From Macrophomina tecta (Eukaryota; Ascomycota; Dothideomycetes; Botryosphaeriales; Botryosphaeriaceae), in assembly GCA_024180945.1 (NCBI GenBank), contig JAKSGN010000016.1, positions 496,001 to 560,000 of the forward strand: 64,000 nt of DNA. The letters are read 5' to 3'. A program made the position numbers and the translations under genes. Under the pieces are notes generated by a model. The model did not search any database, was not told the origin of the DNA, and saw nothing but the letters and a program-made list of their open reading frames with translations. Below are positions 11,272 to 20,543 of the stretch, piece by piece; positions within the stretch are counted from its first letter, which is position 1; every line of letters begins with the position of its first letter.

Positions 11272-11408
11272 TATTAGAATATTATATATATATATAATAA
11301 ACTTTAGCTTAGTTATAGAAGAGAACGAATAAGAGAACTCTCCTAAGCATCCCTCTTATACCTTATACTACTTATTCTTAATTAATAGTATTACTACTAA
11401 ATCTAATA
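11272..11408 (+). repeat. 3' LTR of Copia-2 (137 bp)
   Basis: Begins tattagaata, contains a (TA)n run, ends aaatctaata. Inverted partner at 8059-8195. Confidence 0.85.
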
Positions 11409-11719
11409 AGATAGTTTCATATAGAGATTAGAGAAGCTAATTTCTATAAGTATCTACTACATACCTATATTCTATTACTAGTGCGATTACGTTAGATTTA
11501 TTTATTTAGCTTTAGCTTCTTCGCATAACCCTAAGTCTCTATAGCGGTCTAGGTACGCTTCTTAGCCCCGCAGCTAGAAGAAGCTCTACTCTTAGTAGTA
11601 ACTATAGAATCGGGGCTATCGGCACGCGACGACTTAATAAATTAAGAGGGATCGAGGTTTAAGAATTAAAAAGAGCTATCGGTATTTATTTCGGTATTGC
11701 TGTTTACTGTATCAGACAT
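11409..11719 (-). pseudogene. Broken unknown gene, N-terminal ~100 codons
   Basis: Minus-strand frame from an ATG at 11719 (MSDTVNSNTE...) rich in Ser, Thr, Asp, then a basic segment with Cys-Gly-Ala-Lys-Lys-Arg and a Lys-Leu-Lys-Leu-Asn stretch. Several TAG/TAA codons of RIP type interrupt it. It ends where the Copia-2 LTR begins, so the element cut it and the rest is gone or outside the window. No family recognised; a DNA-transposase N-terminus is possible because of the low-complexity then basic layout, but that is a guess. Confidence 0.4.
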
Positions 11720-12136
11720 AGTAGTAAAGTAATTACGTTAATCCTTAGTTAAGTATATAGGGTGCGAAAAACTCTAATAATGAAAAGTCTGCAGCTCCGG
11801 AGTATTATACCTAAAATATAGGGCAAGGCTTGTTCTTTTATCTACAGACTTAACCTATTATTTTATACCTATCTCTAGATAGCTCTTTTACTACCTTCTA
11901 TTATATTCTAGTTGCTTCTAAAGACTTCGAGTGGCAATATTGCTACTTAAGTCACAAACCTGTGTAGCGAGTGCTTGGATTCAATATCCTCAATATCCTT
12001 AATATTAAAGGACCGCATATTAAGGAGTCAATATTGAAAAAATCAATATTCTCAATATGTATTGAGAATATTGACAGGGGTTTTTCAATACCGAATACAC
12101 CACTGTAGCAGCCTCCAGCTACTAGACAAGAGCCAT
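11720..12136. other. Non-coding stretch with short inverted repeats
   Basis: No supported gene. RIP signature fades from left to right: CpA becomes normal after about 11950. Contains clustered tcaatatcc-type motifs and a 32-bp palindrome. The minus ORF at 11952-12257 runs across the palindrome and a primer-site relic and is not considered a gene. Confidence 0.5.
12043..12074. repeat. Perfect 15-bp-arm palindrome, 2-nt spacer
   Basis: tcaatattctcaata, then tg, then tattgagaatattga. The neighbouring ccttaatat / atattaagg pair (about 11997-12024) is a second inverted repeat, and tcaatatcc is repeated in tandem near 11980. Confidence 0.9.
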
Positions 12137-12149
12137 CCGGGCTCATAAC
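12137..12149 (-). other. Unmutated copia primer-site relic
   Basis: Minus strand reads ..CCATCA then GGTTATGAGCCCGG, i.e. an LTR-like CA end followed by the tRNA-Met-type primer site seen (RIP-altered) in the three copia elements. The LTR would extend from 12151 upward; its other end could not be fixed. Not a tRNA gene: no TTCGA loop or acceptor stem. Confidence 0.4.
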
Positions 12150-12247
12150 CTGATGGTGCATGGTCCTGCGAGCCTCAAAATGGGAACCAGTCCGCGGAAC
12201 TGATGATGAATTCTGGTTGTTCGCTACTATCAAATAAGTGGCGCTGG

Positions 12248-12451
12248 CTATAAGCATCTAGCACTATAACCGAGGCAAACAGAAAGCTTAAACAAATCAG
12301 GCATTAAGGCATTGATCAGCCAACGACTGGGCTCATGTTCCATCATATACTGTCCAGCAAGAATCCAAGCATATAGAGCTGGAATGCGAGGAAAAAGGGC
12401 TAATGTGGGATGCTTAAAAAGCTTCAAATGCCGTAGCAGCCAAAAACCTAG
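12248..12451 (-). other. Open frame of 67 codons, unidentified, no start codon
   Basis: Minus-strand frame free of stops from 12451 to a TAG at 12248-12250, with protein-like composition (Trp, Pro, Tyr, no low complexity) and segments such as LFPRIPALYAWILAG and HEPSRWLINALMPD. No in-frame ATG before the last third, so it is probably an internal exon or gene relic. Preserved Trp/Gln codons show it escaped RIP. No family recognised. Confidence 0.35.
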
Positions 12452-12531
12452 CTAATATGTGCTTTGAGTGGCAATTGTAACTGTTGTTGTTGTATAATAA
12501 TCGATTAATAAAGCTGCATTGATTTTGGTGA

Positions 12532-12578
12532 GGTGCGCAGCTTCTATGGGTGCGCAGCTTCTAGGGTGCGCAGCTTAT
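12532..12578. repeat. Tandem repeat, three ~17-bp units (ggtgcgcagcttct..)
   Basis: Units at 12532-12548, 12549-12564 and 12565-12578, nearly identical. No inverted partner found in the window. The 17-bp period matches those at 12728, 15315 and 16070. Confidence 0.85.
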
Positions 12579-12727
12579 CTTAAGAATTATGGAAGTTTAG
12601 CTCTTAGAAATTTAGTAGTCTCTATTTCTAAGTACTATCCATCTCGTGTTAAATTTTAGAATTTATTAACTAGCCGTTGTTGAGGTATTAAGGTGCGGAA
12701 TTCGCAAATTTTTGGTGAAATTTCAGG

Positions 12728-12761
12728 TGTCCGGGTGAGTGGTGTGTCCGGATGACTGGTG
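12728..12761 (+). repeat. Tandem 17-bp repeat, candidate terminal repeat left of the dipeptidase
   Basis: tgtccgggtgagtggtg followed by tgtccggatgactggtg. The 19 bases 12726-12744 recur inverted at 15220-15238 with one mismatch. Confidence 0.75.
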
Positions 12762-12812
12762 GAACACCCCCAAGGCGTGTATCCGCGCCTTCCGGTGCAA
12801 ACCCTTCTCACC

Positions 12813-12893
12813 AAGGATTCGCACCTGAGAATACCAAAATAATACACACTGCTTTCTGAAGGCTCCATGCTCATATCTACGCATTTGCTCACA
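12813..12893 (-). repeat. Dispersed repeat R1, copy 1
   Basis: In the same order as in copy 2 (39887 on): TGTGAGCAA, GGAGCCTTCAGAA and a 21-nt exact match (12813-12833 against 39936-39956). Identity outside these blocks is low. The minus ORF at 12656-12901 spans it and is not convincing as a gene. Confidence 0.65.
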
Positions 12894-13174
12894 CTAAGCA
12901 AATACTAAGCCGGCGCATCGGCAACCTTTTCATATAGCTGTGCCCGAATGGGAGACATCGCCAGCCAGCGGGTAAGCTCGCTGCTGATGTCCAATCATAT
13001 CGCGGCGTGCTAGGAGCACACATGCCATATTGAGGCCGTCAGAAGGGCGGCGCCGCATAAACTCACAGATTTCCACGCGCGGTCGGTCTCCGTGTACGGC
13101 CGGCAGCCGGTGAGCGACTGATATATGACTTCAGCAATGGGCTGGTTGTGGCAGCTTTTGTGCCAGGGCCTGTC
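12894..13174 (+). promoter_or_regulatory. Presumed promoter and 5' UTR of the dipeptidase gene
   Basis: GC-balanced 280 bp with no RIP bias. A TATAT motif lies at 13122-13126, about 50 bp before the chosen ATG. No other element identified. Confidence 0.4.
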
Positions 13175-14417
13175 ATGATGTCTCGCCTCAAATCGCTCAT
13201 CCCGCTGCTGGTGCTGATTTGGCAAGTCAGCGCGCTGCCGGCTCTCGAGACGCCGCTGCAGCAGCAGCCCACGGTCGACGACGTGCTGGCCGGTGCGCCA
13301 CTGATCGGTGAGTGAACTCTGAGTCGTGGTGTCCGGAGGGTGCAGGCTGATGGCCAGGGGCCGCCAAGACGGGCACAACGACTTCCCAATCTACATCCGC
13401 GCCTTCTACCACAACCATATCTACGGGCGCAACTTCAGCGACACGCAGCCGCTGGTCGGGCAGGTCGACTTCCCGCGGCTGCGCGAGGGCCGACTCGGGG
13501 CGCAGTTCTGGAGCGTGTACGTCGAATGCCCAGCGGCCGACGCAGCGGCAGACGATGCCACGCCGCTTCTCGAAACACTCCAGCAGATCGATCTCATGCG
13601 GCGGCTGGTGGATCGCTTCACACCGCAGCTGCAGTGGGCAAGCTCGGCCGACGAGGTGTGGGCCCAGTGGCGGTCTGAGTCGCCGCAAGCTGCCGTGTCG
13701 AGCCTCCTAGGCATCGAGGGCCTGCACCAGGTTGCCAGCGCGCCGGGCTCGGCGCTGCGTCTATACCACAGCCTGGGGGTGCGCTATGCAGCGCTCACCC
13801 ATGTCTGCCACAACGCCTTTGCCGACAGCTCAGCTCCTCCTACCCCGCGCCACGGGGGCCTGTCGCCCGCCGGCCGCGCCGTCGTGCGCGAGATAAACCG
13901 CATTGGCCTCGCCGTGGATCTCTCGCACGTTTCGGCCGATACTGCCCGCCAGGCGCTGCGGCTGTCGGTCGCCCCCGTGCTCTTCTCGCACTCGGCCGCC
14001 GCAGCCCTGTGTCCCATCCCCCGCAACGTCCCCGACGACATCCTACTCCAGCTGCGCGACAACGACGGCGTCGTTATGGTTAACTTCTACCCGCCCTTCG
14101 TCGCCTGCGGCCCTAACGCCACTGTGGCCGACGTTGCTGACCATATTGTCTACATCGGCGAGCTGATCGGCTGGCGACACGTCGGCCTGGGCGCTGACTT
14201 CGACGGCATGGGCTTCGACACAGGCCCGGTCGGCCTCGAGCACGTTGGCAAATATCCGGCCCTCCTTGCAGAGCTGCTACAGCGCGGCGTCGGCTTGCGC
14301 GACGTGCGCGGCATCGCTGGAGCCAACGTGCTGCGCGTGCTTGCCGCAGTCGAGGACGTTGCGCGCGACATGGCCGCCGTCGAGCCGCTGGAGGACGACG
14401 TCGAGCCGATGTTCTAG
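13175..14417 (+). CDS. Secreted membrane dipeptidase (peptidase family M19), two exons
   Basis: Zinc dipeptidase of the renal-dipeptidase type, hydrolysing dipeptides. Exon 1 13175-13307, intron 13308-13368, exon 2 13369-14417; 393 residues, near the family's usual length. The N-terminus (MMSRLKSLIPLLVLI, then ..SALPA) is a typical signal peptide, so secretion or membrane attachment is expected. The intron split restores Asp-Gly-His-Asn-Asp. All metal and active-site residues are present: H47 and D49 (HxD), E161 (GIEG), H231 (DLSH), H252 (FSHS), R263 (PIPRN), D321 (ADFDG). The last four keep the spacing of human renal dipeptidase (21, 11, 58). GC-rich, with no RIP damage, amid AT-rich repeats. 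Either ATG (13175, 13178) could start. Some fungal M19 enzymes work in thiol/epipolythiodioxopiperazine pathways, but no such cluster is here. Opposite-strand ORFs are shadows. Confidence 0.9.
13308..13368 (+). other. Intron in the dipeptidase gene (61 nt)
   Basis: GTGAGT donor, ctgat branch-like motif near 13347, CCAAG acceptor. Removal joins ..ctgatcg to acgggcac and restores the conserved LIDGHND. Without it the downstream frame begins at an ATG at 13326 and lacks the signal peptide. Confidence 0.8.
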
Positions 14418-15219
14418 GTAGTTAGCCCTCTCTCCGCACGCCCCACTCCGGGCCCTCGTGTTCGTATCTCCGCTTACCGCTCCCCGATCAGCGTGCTACG
14501 CAGGATCTGAGACGACCTTCTCGTGCAGGGGCTCTCGCCGGACGAGGGGCGGCGGCGGCGGCTCCTGCGCATGTGCTGTGACGGAATACATAGGTCTCTT
14601 CTACGTAGATAATCTAGAGGGAAATAGGATGGTCGGACGTCATTCAACACCGACAATGCGCCTCGGTAGCTGAGCCGTTTGGTGAACGGTGGTGACTTTC
14701 CCGACAAGGGCAATGAAAATTGCGGGCACAGCTTAGGGACATCTCGTAAACGGTGAACTTCTCTCCGGCCGGCTATCTGTCCCAGAGAGCCGCAGCTTGG
14801 ATGCCCACAGCGTTGCGCAGTACCCCATTTGTAGAAAAGAATGTCTCATGATTCCCGTATGCGGAATCGCCGTTGGCAGTTGCAGTGGGAGATCCGGAGA
14901 TCCACTTCTGGCTAGCTTAGCATGATTCAAGACCAGAACCTGCTATTGATCGATCTATAGGATGGATCATATCACGCATCCATTGCACGACGCTCCGGGG
15001 TTTCGCGGGATTGAGGAATTATCCCGACGCGTTTTTCTGAGGCGCCTGCACCTGCCTCCTCGCCTGCACCCTTCGCACCATCGTCGCACAGCGCCCACGG
15101 CAACGAGTTGCGGCCCTGGTTCACTTAATCAGCAAGGCAAGTCGGACCAGTCGGAGCCCGATCGGCCTGGTATCTGCTCAGAACTTAAGCATTGCAAGCT
15201 TGTTTAATTTAACGTGTTT
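14418..15219. other. 3' flank of the dipeptidase, no supported gene
   Basis: About 800 bp of balanced composition. Short ORFs here (for example 14458-14673 +, 14962-15207 +) lack recognisable motifs. No RNA gene or repeat seen. Confidence 0.5.
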
Positions 15220-15238
15220 CACCACTCATCCGGACACC
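15220..15238 (-). repeat. Inverted partner of the 12726-12744 repeat
   Basis: caccactcatccggacacc is the reverse complement of 12726-12744 with one mismatch, about 2.5 kb away, with the dipeptidase between. Only one 17-bp unit is present on this side. Confidence 0.7.
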
Positions 15239-15314
15239 CCACCAAACCCAAGACGCGTCACTGCGTAAATATTCCACAATGCCTTAATCCAATTAAAATT
15301 CCTAACGTGGTTTA

Positions 15315-15348
15315 TCAGTGAGCGACGCATATCAGTAAGCGACGCACT
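15315..15348 (+). repeat. Candidate terminal repeat of pogo-1: two 17-bp units after TA
   Basis: tcagtgagcgacgcata and tcagtaagcgacgcact follow a TA at 15313-15314, the target dinucleotide of Tc1/mariner-pogo elements. It lies downstream of the pogo-1 stop codon. Confidence 0.6.
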
Positions 15349-15576
15349 TTTCCTTGGCGCCACCACTCTTCACCCGAATTGCGCAGCCAACATCGCTTAA
15401 ATTAAATAAAATTAGTCGGAACTATGGACATCGGACATTACTTCTTCGACCTGGCATGTTCATGCATTATGCCCGGGCTCGCCGAAGGTGCCGCATCGCC
15501 GTATGGTCGCCGGCCTCTCTCCGCCGCCATCCCTATTTTCGCGCTTATCGCGTGCTACCTGCTCCTTAGCATTCTT

Positions 15577-16063
15577 CTAAGCTAGAATATCTCGCGCATC
15601 TTCCGTGGTTAGTGCGCCTCTATTACGGACACGTGTTCTTTTAGCCCTCCGGCGCTTGCTAAGTGCCTCATTTACCTTTCGAAGCGCGCGGTTCTCCTCG
15701 GTTAAAAGGGTTACCGTATAGGCCATTCCCTCTAAACCCTTCGCCATTTGCTTAACAGCGGAAAAAATAGGCGTCGGGAAGCTTCCTTAGTAACCACTAA
15801 TCCGAGATTTAACTAGCTCGGACTGCGAAATAGCCTCGGTCGGGTTATATAGCGTCTAGGAGACCCAAAGGTCGGCGTTAGCGTCTAGGGTGCCTATAGG
15901 TATTAGTGTCCGTAACTTAACATCTAGCTTAGAAGTGACCGCTTCCGGGTTAAATAGAATAAGTCCGGCACCCTAAAAACCACCGGCAATGTTGCTTTTT
16001 TCGCTCATTATTGTATTGTATGCCGCGCGAAATGCTAAAAGGAACTCGACCTTAGTAATAACG
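15577..16063 (-). pseudogene. pogo-1: C-terminal fragment of a pogo/Fot1-like transposase
   Basis: Minus-strand frame ending at TAG 15577-15579. It reads VEFLLAF, then TIMSEKSNIAGGF..GAGLILFNPE, SKLDVKLRT, a linker, MAKGLEGMAYTVTLLTEENRAL, an Arg/Lys-rich stretch, and TTEDARDIL: the standard tail of fungal pogo/Fot1 (DDE_1) transposases. Only a few RIP-type stops. The catalytic core is missing: the frame is cut at 16063-16065 where the next pogo-like end begins after a TA. 15349-15576 is its 3' UTR; the plus ORF 15354-15569 there is a shadow. Confidence 0.8.
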
Positions 16064-16104
16064 TAGTTTACCACCGAGCGGCCCGCACTACCGAGCGGCC
16101 CACC
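16064..16104 (+). repeat. Candidate terminal repeat of pogo-2: TA then two 17-bp units
   Basis: After TA (16064-16065) and gttt come accaccgagcggcccgc and actaccgagcggcccac. Same architecture as pogo-1 but a different sequence. The opposite end is not in the window. Confidence 0.55.
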
Positions 16105-16215
16105 TCCCTACTAACATTATACTTTGATCTCAAGTTACTCAACACAACACAAAAATTTTAATAAACTAGTAGTAATCCGAGATTACTTAGTATTTATTAC
16201 CTCCTCTATATAGCT

Positions 16216-18328
16216 TCACCTATTATATTCTAGCTTGCCGTAGTTCCTATAGCGCCGTTAAGCCTCCTATCTATCCTCTATACGTATCTTCTTTGAGGGC
16301 TGTTCGCTGCTCTTAATACCCTTAGCGCCCTTAGAATTACCTAGCTAACCGCTATCCCCTATTACTAACGAGCCCTAATTCTATACATACTTTCTTTTAT
16401 GCTATTTCTTCTTGTTTGTAGTCTCTATAGCCCTTTAAAGGGTAGAGAGTTCATCGCGTACTAATATAGTAGAGTGCACCATAAATAACGCACCCTTTAC
16501 GAGCGATTAAAGTGATTCACACACCTCTATAGGTAAGAAGCTACAACTCTACCTTACCTACTAATAAAGTAGCATTAATTGGGCCTCTAATTTACGTATA
16601 TTACTAGACATTTTAGATTCCTATACGGTAGCCTCTGGTGCAGCCGGTATAGGCATATAAAGCCTAATATTAACCTTCGATAGCACTATCTATGGGTCGA
16701 ACAGCACTAAGCCAGCTTTTTGAAAGCTTATATAGATATTCTTCTCTATAAATATCTTATAATAAACTGCCTTATATGCCTATATAAAGGCTAGTTTATC
16801 AATTTTTATAGCTATTAAGTGCGCTAAGCCCAAGATCTAAGAGCAGTACACCCACTTTAATAGTAAGAAAATGCCTATATTAAGCGGCTGCAGAAGGTGC
16901 GATGAATATAATAATATATAAACAGTAATAATCTTTTTCTTCTTATATAGATTCTAGAACTCGATAGAGTTGTAGCTCTCGTGGCTGTTGATTATAAGTA
17001 GCTAGTATACTACTATAGTGCGTGACTTTATATGCACGTTAAAGTGCTTTAACTATACGACTCTAAGCTTATTTATCATCTAGCTATTTAAGCTAATACT
17101 AATAACCTAGTCCTCTATATTAGACGTATTCTCGTACTAAGTATTAATATAGTTCTTGCCGGCAAAGATTATAAAGGGTAGGGCTACCTATTCTTATACA
17201 TTAATCGCGTTAATAACTATAGTCTACTCGCGATTATCTAGCTAGATCGCTTTTTATTTCCCGCATCTCTTAGAGCCTGTAATAGTTAGCTAGAAGCCTA
17301 TTATACCTATTATAAACCTAGTCTCATTAAAGTTATATATATTCTCATCTAGAATACCGTACTTCTCCTTTATAGAGCGAACGAGGTCGAACTACCGCTC
17401 GATAACTACTAGGTCCTTATTTAAGGCTCGCTAGTAGTCGTACGCTCGAGTCTAGTAGGTTTTAAGCTTATCTTTACATTTAATAAACCTATCTGGCTAG
17501 TTCTTATTTATAGTACCCACGCCCCGCTCTACTAGTAGCTTATTAGCTATATCGCATAGTATATCCTTTGAGGGCGGAAATTCTCTTAAATCTAGGTCTA
17601 GTATACATTTAACTATCGCGACCTCTTCGAGTTTAGTAAGCTTTTTATAGTTAGGCTTAACTTCTACACGAGGAATATAAAGCGCTAAGGCTTAGGTAAA
17701 GGATTACTAAGCTATATTATAAATAATATAGCCTAGTAAGTAGTTGGAAGGAGATAATTCTCTAAAAGAGAAGTAAATAGAAGATTTAATAAAGAAAGAT
17801 AAAAGAAGAGGTAAAAATATAGAATAAAGCTTTTATATTAGATTTCTTAGTATTGCACGTCTTAAAGAGCGAAACTACGGTGCTATCTAGAGCTCCTTAT
17901 ATATACTTATTTCTTATATAAGTAGATCCTTCTAGATACACCGTATTAGAAATCCAACAAGGGTAATTTATAAGAAATAAGATTCTAGCCCTAATCCTTA
18001 TCCGTTTTATATAATTTTTATATTATAATAACAGGAAATAATTGAACTTTTATAATATATAAAAGGATTTTTAGTAGGGGCTATACCCGTTTAGTTATTA
18101 GTTAGTAAAGTGGGGTGGTAAATTTTATCACCTTAGTTTACCACCGTGGTTTTGCTACCGTAGTTTGCCACTACTATAACTCCGAGGTATATTTATTATA
18201 TACCTTAGGTAGTATACTAATACCTAAGATAATATATTAATAAGCTACGCTTATATAAGCTTACTTATTAATATTTAATAAGAAAGTCATTCTTTACATC
18301 GCGCTCATATAGTCGATCAGGGTACGAG
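16216..18328 (-). pseudogene. pogo-2: DDE transposase, nearly full length, split by a solo LTR
   Basis: Reading down the minus strand: N-terminal remnant 18328-18281, interruption 17676-18280, then the transposase to a TGA at 16216-16218. Order: KLTKLEE and LREFPPS segments of the HTH region, RGVGTINKN, then the DDE core with NFNETRF, IINSHES and LLQPLNIG, where all three expected catalytic Asp read Asn (G to A). VLFDP and a Lys/Arg-rich tail with KKIRIEDR follow. About 30 RIP-type stops. The N-terminal HTH domain was lost where the Gypsy-A#3 LTR inserted at 18329 (18324-18328 acgag). Confidence 0.85.
17676..18280 (-). repeat. Solo LTR, family C (605 bp), inside pogo-2
   Basis: Minus orientation; ends tattaaatatt (from TGTTAAATATT) and ctttata (from CTTTACA). 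5-bp duplication aggaa (17671-17675) / agaaa (18281-18285) with one G to A. Inverted copy at 28492-29102. No internal region of this element is in the window. Confidence 0.87.
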
Positions 18329-19147
18329 TATTACGAACCCTAGAGGATAAGGGCTTTATAACCCCACGGGTAGAAGGCCCGCACGGGAAGAAGCACTACA
18401 GGGACTAAGAACCCTTATAGGTAATAGAGCTGCACGGCCGGAATACCTATATAGGAAAACTAGCCTTAAGAGAAGATAGCGTATATAGCCCTAGACTAGA
18501 TAGTAATAAAAGCCCGCACGGGAGTAACGCCCGCGTAGCACAGTAACTACTCGGAAGAATAGTAGAACCGAGTTCCTATATAGGAAAGATACCTATAGAA
18601 AAAAGGGTATAGATTAAAAAACTAACTTCGGGCATAAGAAATGAATAAGAGAATAATAAATATACTATCCGCTCGTTAGGGTAAAAGTCGGGTTCTAGAA
18701 AACAGGCCTTAGCGCCTAAGTTATATAAAGACCTACTAAGGTCTATCTTAGATCTATATAGATCTAAGGCTTATAGATCTAGATTATTATAGCTTTAGGC
18801 ACCCTTATTAGATAGTACTTTAATCTTTATAGTTAACTTAAAGTTCTAATATAACCCTATTAGAGGTAATAAGTCTAATGTATATCGTATACTAATATAT
18901 TATATAATTACTATTATTATTCTAATTCTTTACCCTTCTCTTATTCTTTAAAGTAAACCCTTTAGCTACCTAATTCTACTAGGCGATTCTAAAGCCTAGT
19001 AGAAGAGGCTGCCGTTATACTTTAACTACTATTCTTATAAGGGAAGGAAGTTCTAAGGAAAAGAATACTTAATAATAAGATAATATTACCCGATACTTAA
19101 TACTAACTAAGTAATATAATAAATAATGTTAATATAAATAATAATGG
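18329..19147 (+). mobile_element. Gypsy-A#3, 5' LTR (18329-19019) and leader
   Basis: The LTR is 691 bp, about 90 bp shorter than other copies. The leader begins ctttaactactattc as in all Gypsy-A copies. It is broken at 19147 by the inverted Gypsy-A; the same leader resumes at 38456. The junction bases aatgg (19143-19147) and aacgg (38456-38460) are its target duplication, which proves that the two pieces are one element. Confidence 0.88.
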
Positions 19148-19619
19148 TGTAACGGCAGCTCTTTTTTACTAGGCTTTAAAATCGCCTAGTAGGGTTAGAT
19201 AGCTAAAGGGTTTTACCTTAAAGAATAAGAGAAGGGTAAAGAATTAAAATAATAGTAGTAATTATATAATATATCGGTATACGGTGCGCGTTAGGCTTAT
19301 TACCTCTAATAGAATTATATTAGAACTTTAAATTAACTATAAAGGTTAAAAGTACTATCTAAGAAGTATATCTATATACTATAAAAAAGTTATAGCAATC
19401 TAGATTGATATAGCTAGATTAAAGTAGTTGGATTAATAGTATTAGATTATTAATCTTAGATAAGATTAATCTAGATAGACCCTATAGATTCTACGTAACT
19501 TAGGTACTAAAGCCTATTTTCTAGAATTCAAGCTCTATATTAGTTAAGAAAGTATTATACCGCTAGACTATCATTTCTTAGATTATATAAGTTATTCGAC
19601 TTTCTCCTATTCATTTCTC
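19148..19619 (-). repeat. Partial 3' LTR of the inverted Gypsy-A
   Basis: Begins tgtaacggcag, the reverse complement of the LTR end, and breaks at 19619, where Gypsy-A#2 inserted. The missing remainder should have followed Gypsy-A#2 but has been deleted. Confidence 0.87.
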
Positions 19620-20543
19620 TATTATAAATTCTAGAGGGACAAGGGCCTTATAACCCCACGAATAAAAAGCCCATACGGAAAAAAACACCGTAGGGGCTAA
19701 AAACCTATAAGAATAGTAGAGCCGCAATACCGATGCACCCGTACGGGAAAAACAGCCTCGAGAAAAAATAGCGTGTATAGGCCTAAGTAAAATAGCAGCG
19801 GAAGCCCGTACAAAAATAATACCTATATAGTATAGTAAGACTATAGAAACACTGACTAGAACGAACTCCCATAGAAAAAGAATATCCCTAAGAGAAGAAT
19901 TATAAATCCCAAAAACCGACTTCAGGCTAAGAGAAATAGATAGAAGAAAGTTAAATAACTTATACGATTTAAGAGACGATAGTCTAGTGGTATAATACTT
20001 TTTTAACTAATATAGAAGTTAGATTCTAGAAAATAGGCTTTAGCGCCTAAGTTATATAGAACCTATAGGGCCCACCTAGATTAACCTAATCTAAGATTAA
20101 TAATCTAATACTATTAATCTAGCTACTTTAATCTAGCTATATCGATCTAGATTACTATAACTTTTCTATAGTATATAGATATACTTCTTAGATAGTACTT
20201 TAACCTTCGTAGTTAACTTAAAGTTCTAATATAATACTATTAGAGATAATAAGCCTAACGCGTACTATGTATCAATATATTATATAATTACTACTATTAT
20301 TCTAATCTTTTACCCTTCTCTTATTCTTTAAGGTAAACCCTTTAACTACCTAACCCTACTAGGTAATTCTAAAGCCTAGTAAAAGAGGCTACTATTATAC
20401 TTTAACTACTATTCTTATAAGGGAAGGTAGTTCCGAGAAGAGAAATATTTAATAATAAGATAGTATTACCCGATACTTAATACTAAGTAAGTAATATAAT
20501 AAATAACATTAATATAAATAATAATAGTTCCCTATAGCTAACT

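Larger units (their letters stand above)
8196..11408 (+). mobile_element. Copia-2, 3' half of a Ty1/copia element
   Basis: Plus-strand copia relic: pol linker, RT, RNase H (split by a solo LTR at 9973-10701), 3' non-coding region, polypurine tract and 137-bp 3' LTR. Its 5' half was separated by insertion of Copia-1 at 8195. The 3' LTR ends next to a broken gene at 11409. Confidence 0.85.

Noticed and set aside
12137..12200. Possible tRNA-Met gene (ccgggctcataacc)
   Set aside because: No T-loop, poor anticodon stem, no acceptor; on the minus strand it fits a copia primer site after a CA end.
11926..12478. Repeat of ttYgagtggcaat at about 11929 and 12464 as a transposon end pair
   Set aside because: Direct rather than inverted, only about 13 nt, no target duplication.
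13010..14371. Several minus-strand and off-frame ORFs over the dipeptidase
   Set aside because: Shadows of a GC-rich gene; only the + frame carries the M19 motifs.
14458..14673. 71-codon plus ORF after the dipeptidase
   Set aside because: Gly/Arg-rich low complexity, no motif, no supporting gene structure.
17676..18280. Read at first as part of the pogo transposon (and 28492-29102 as a MITE)
   Set aside because: Both copies have TG..CA ends and 5-bp target duplications, and removing them restores the interrupted host reading frames, so they are solo LTRs.
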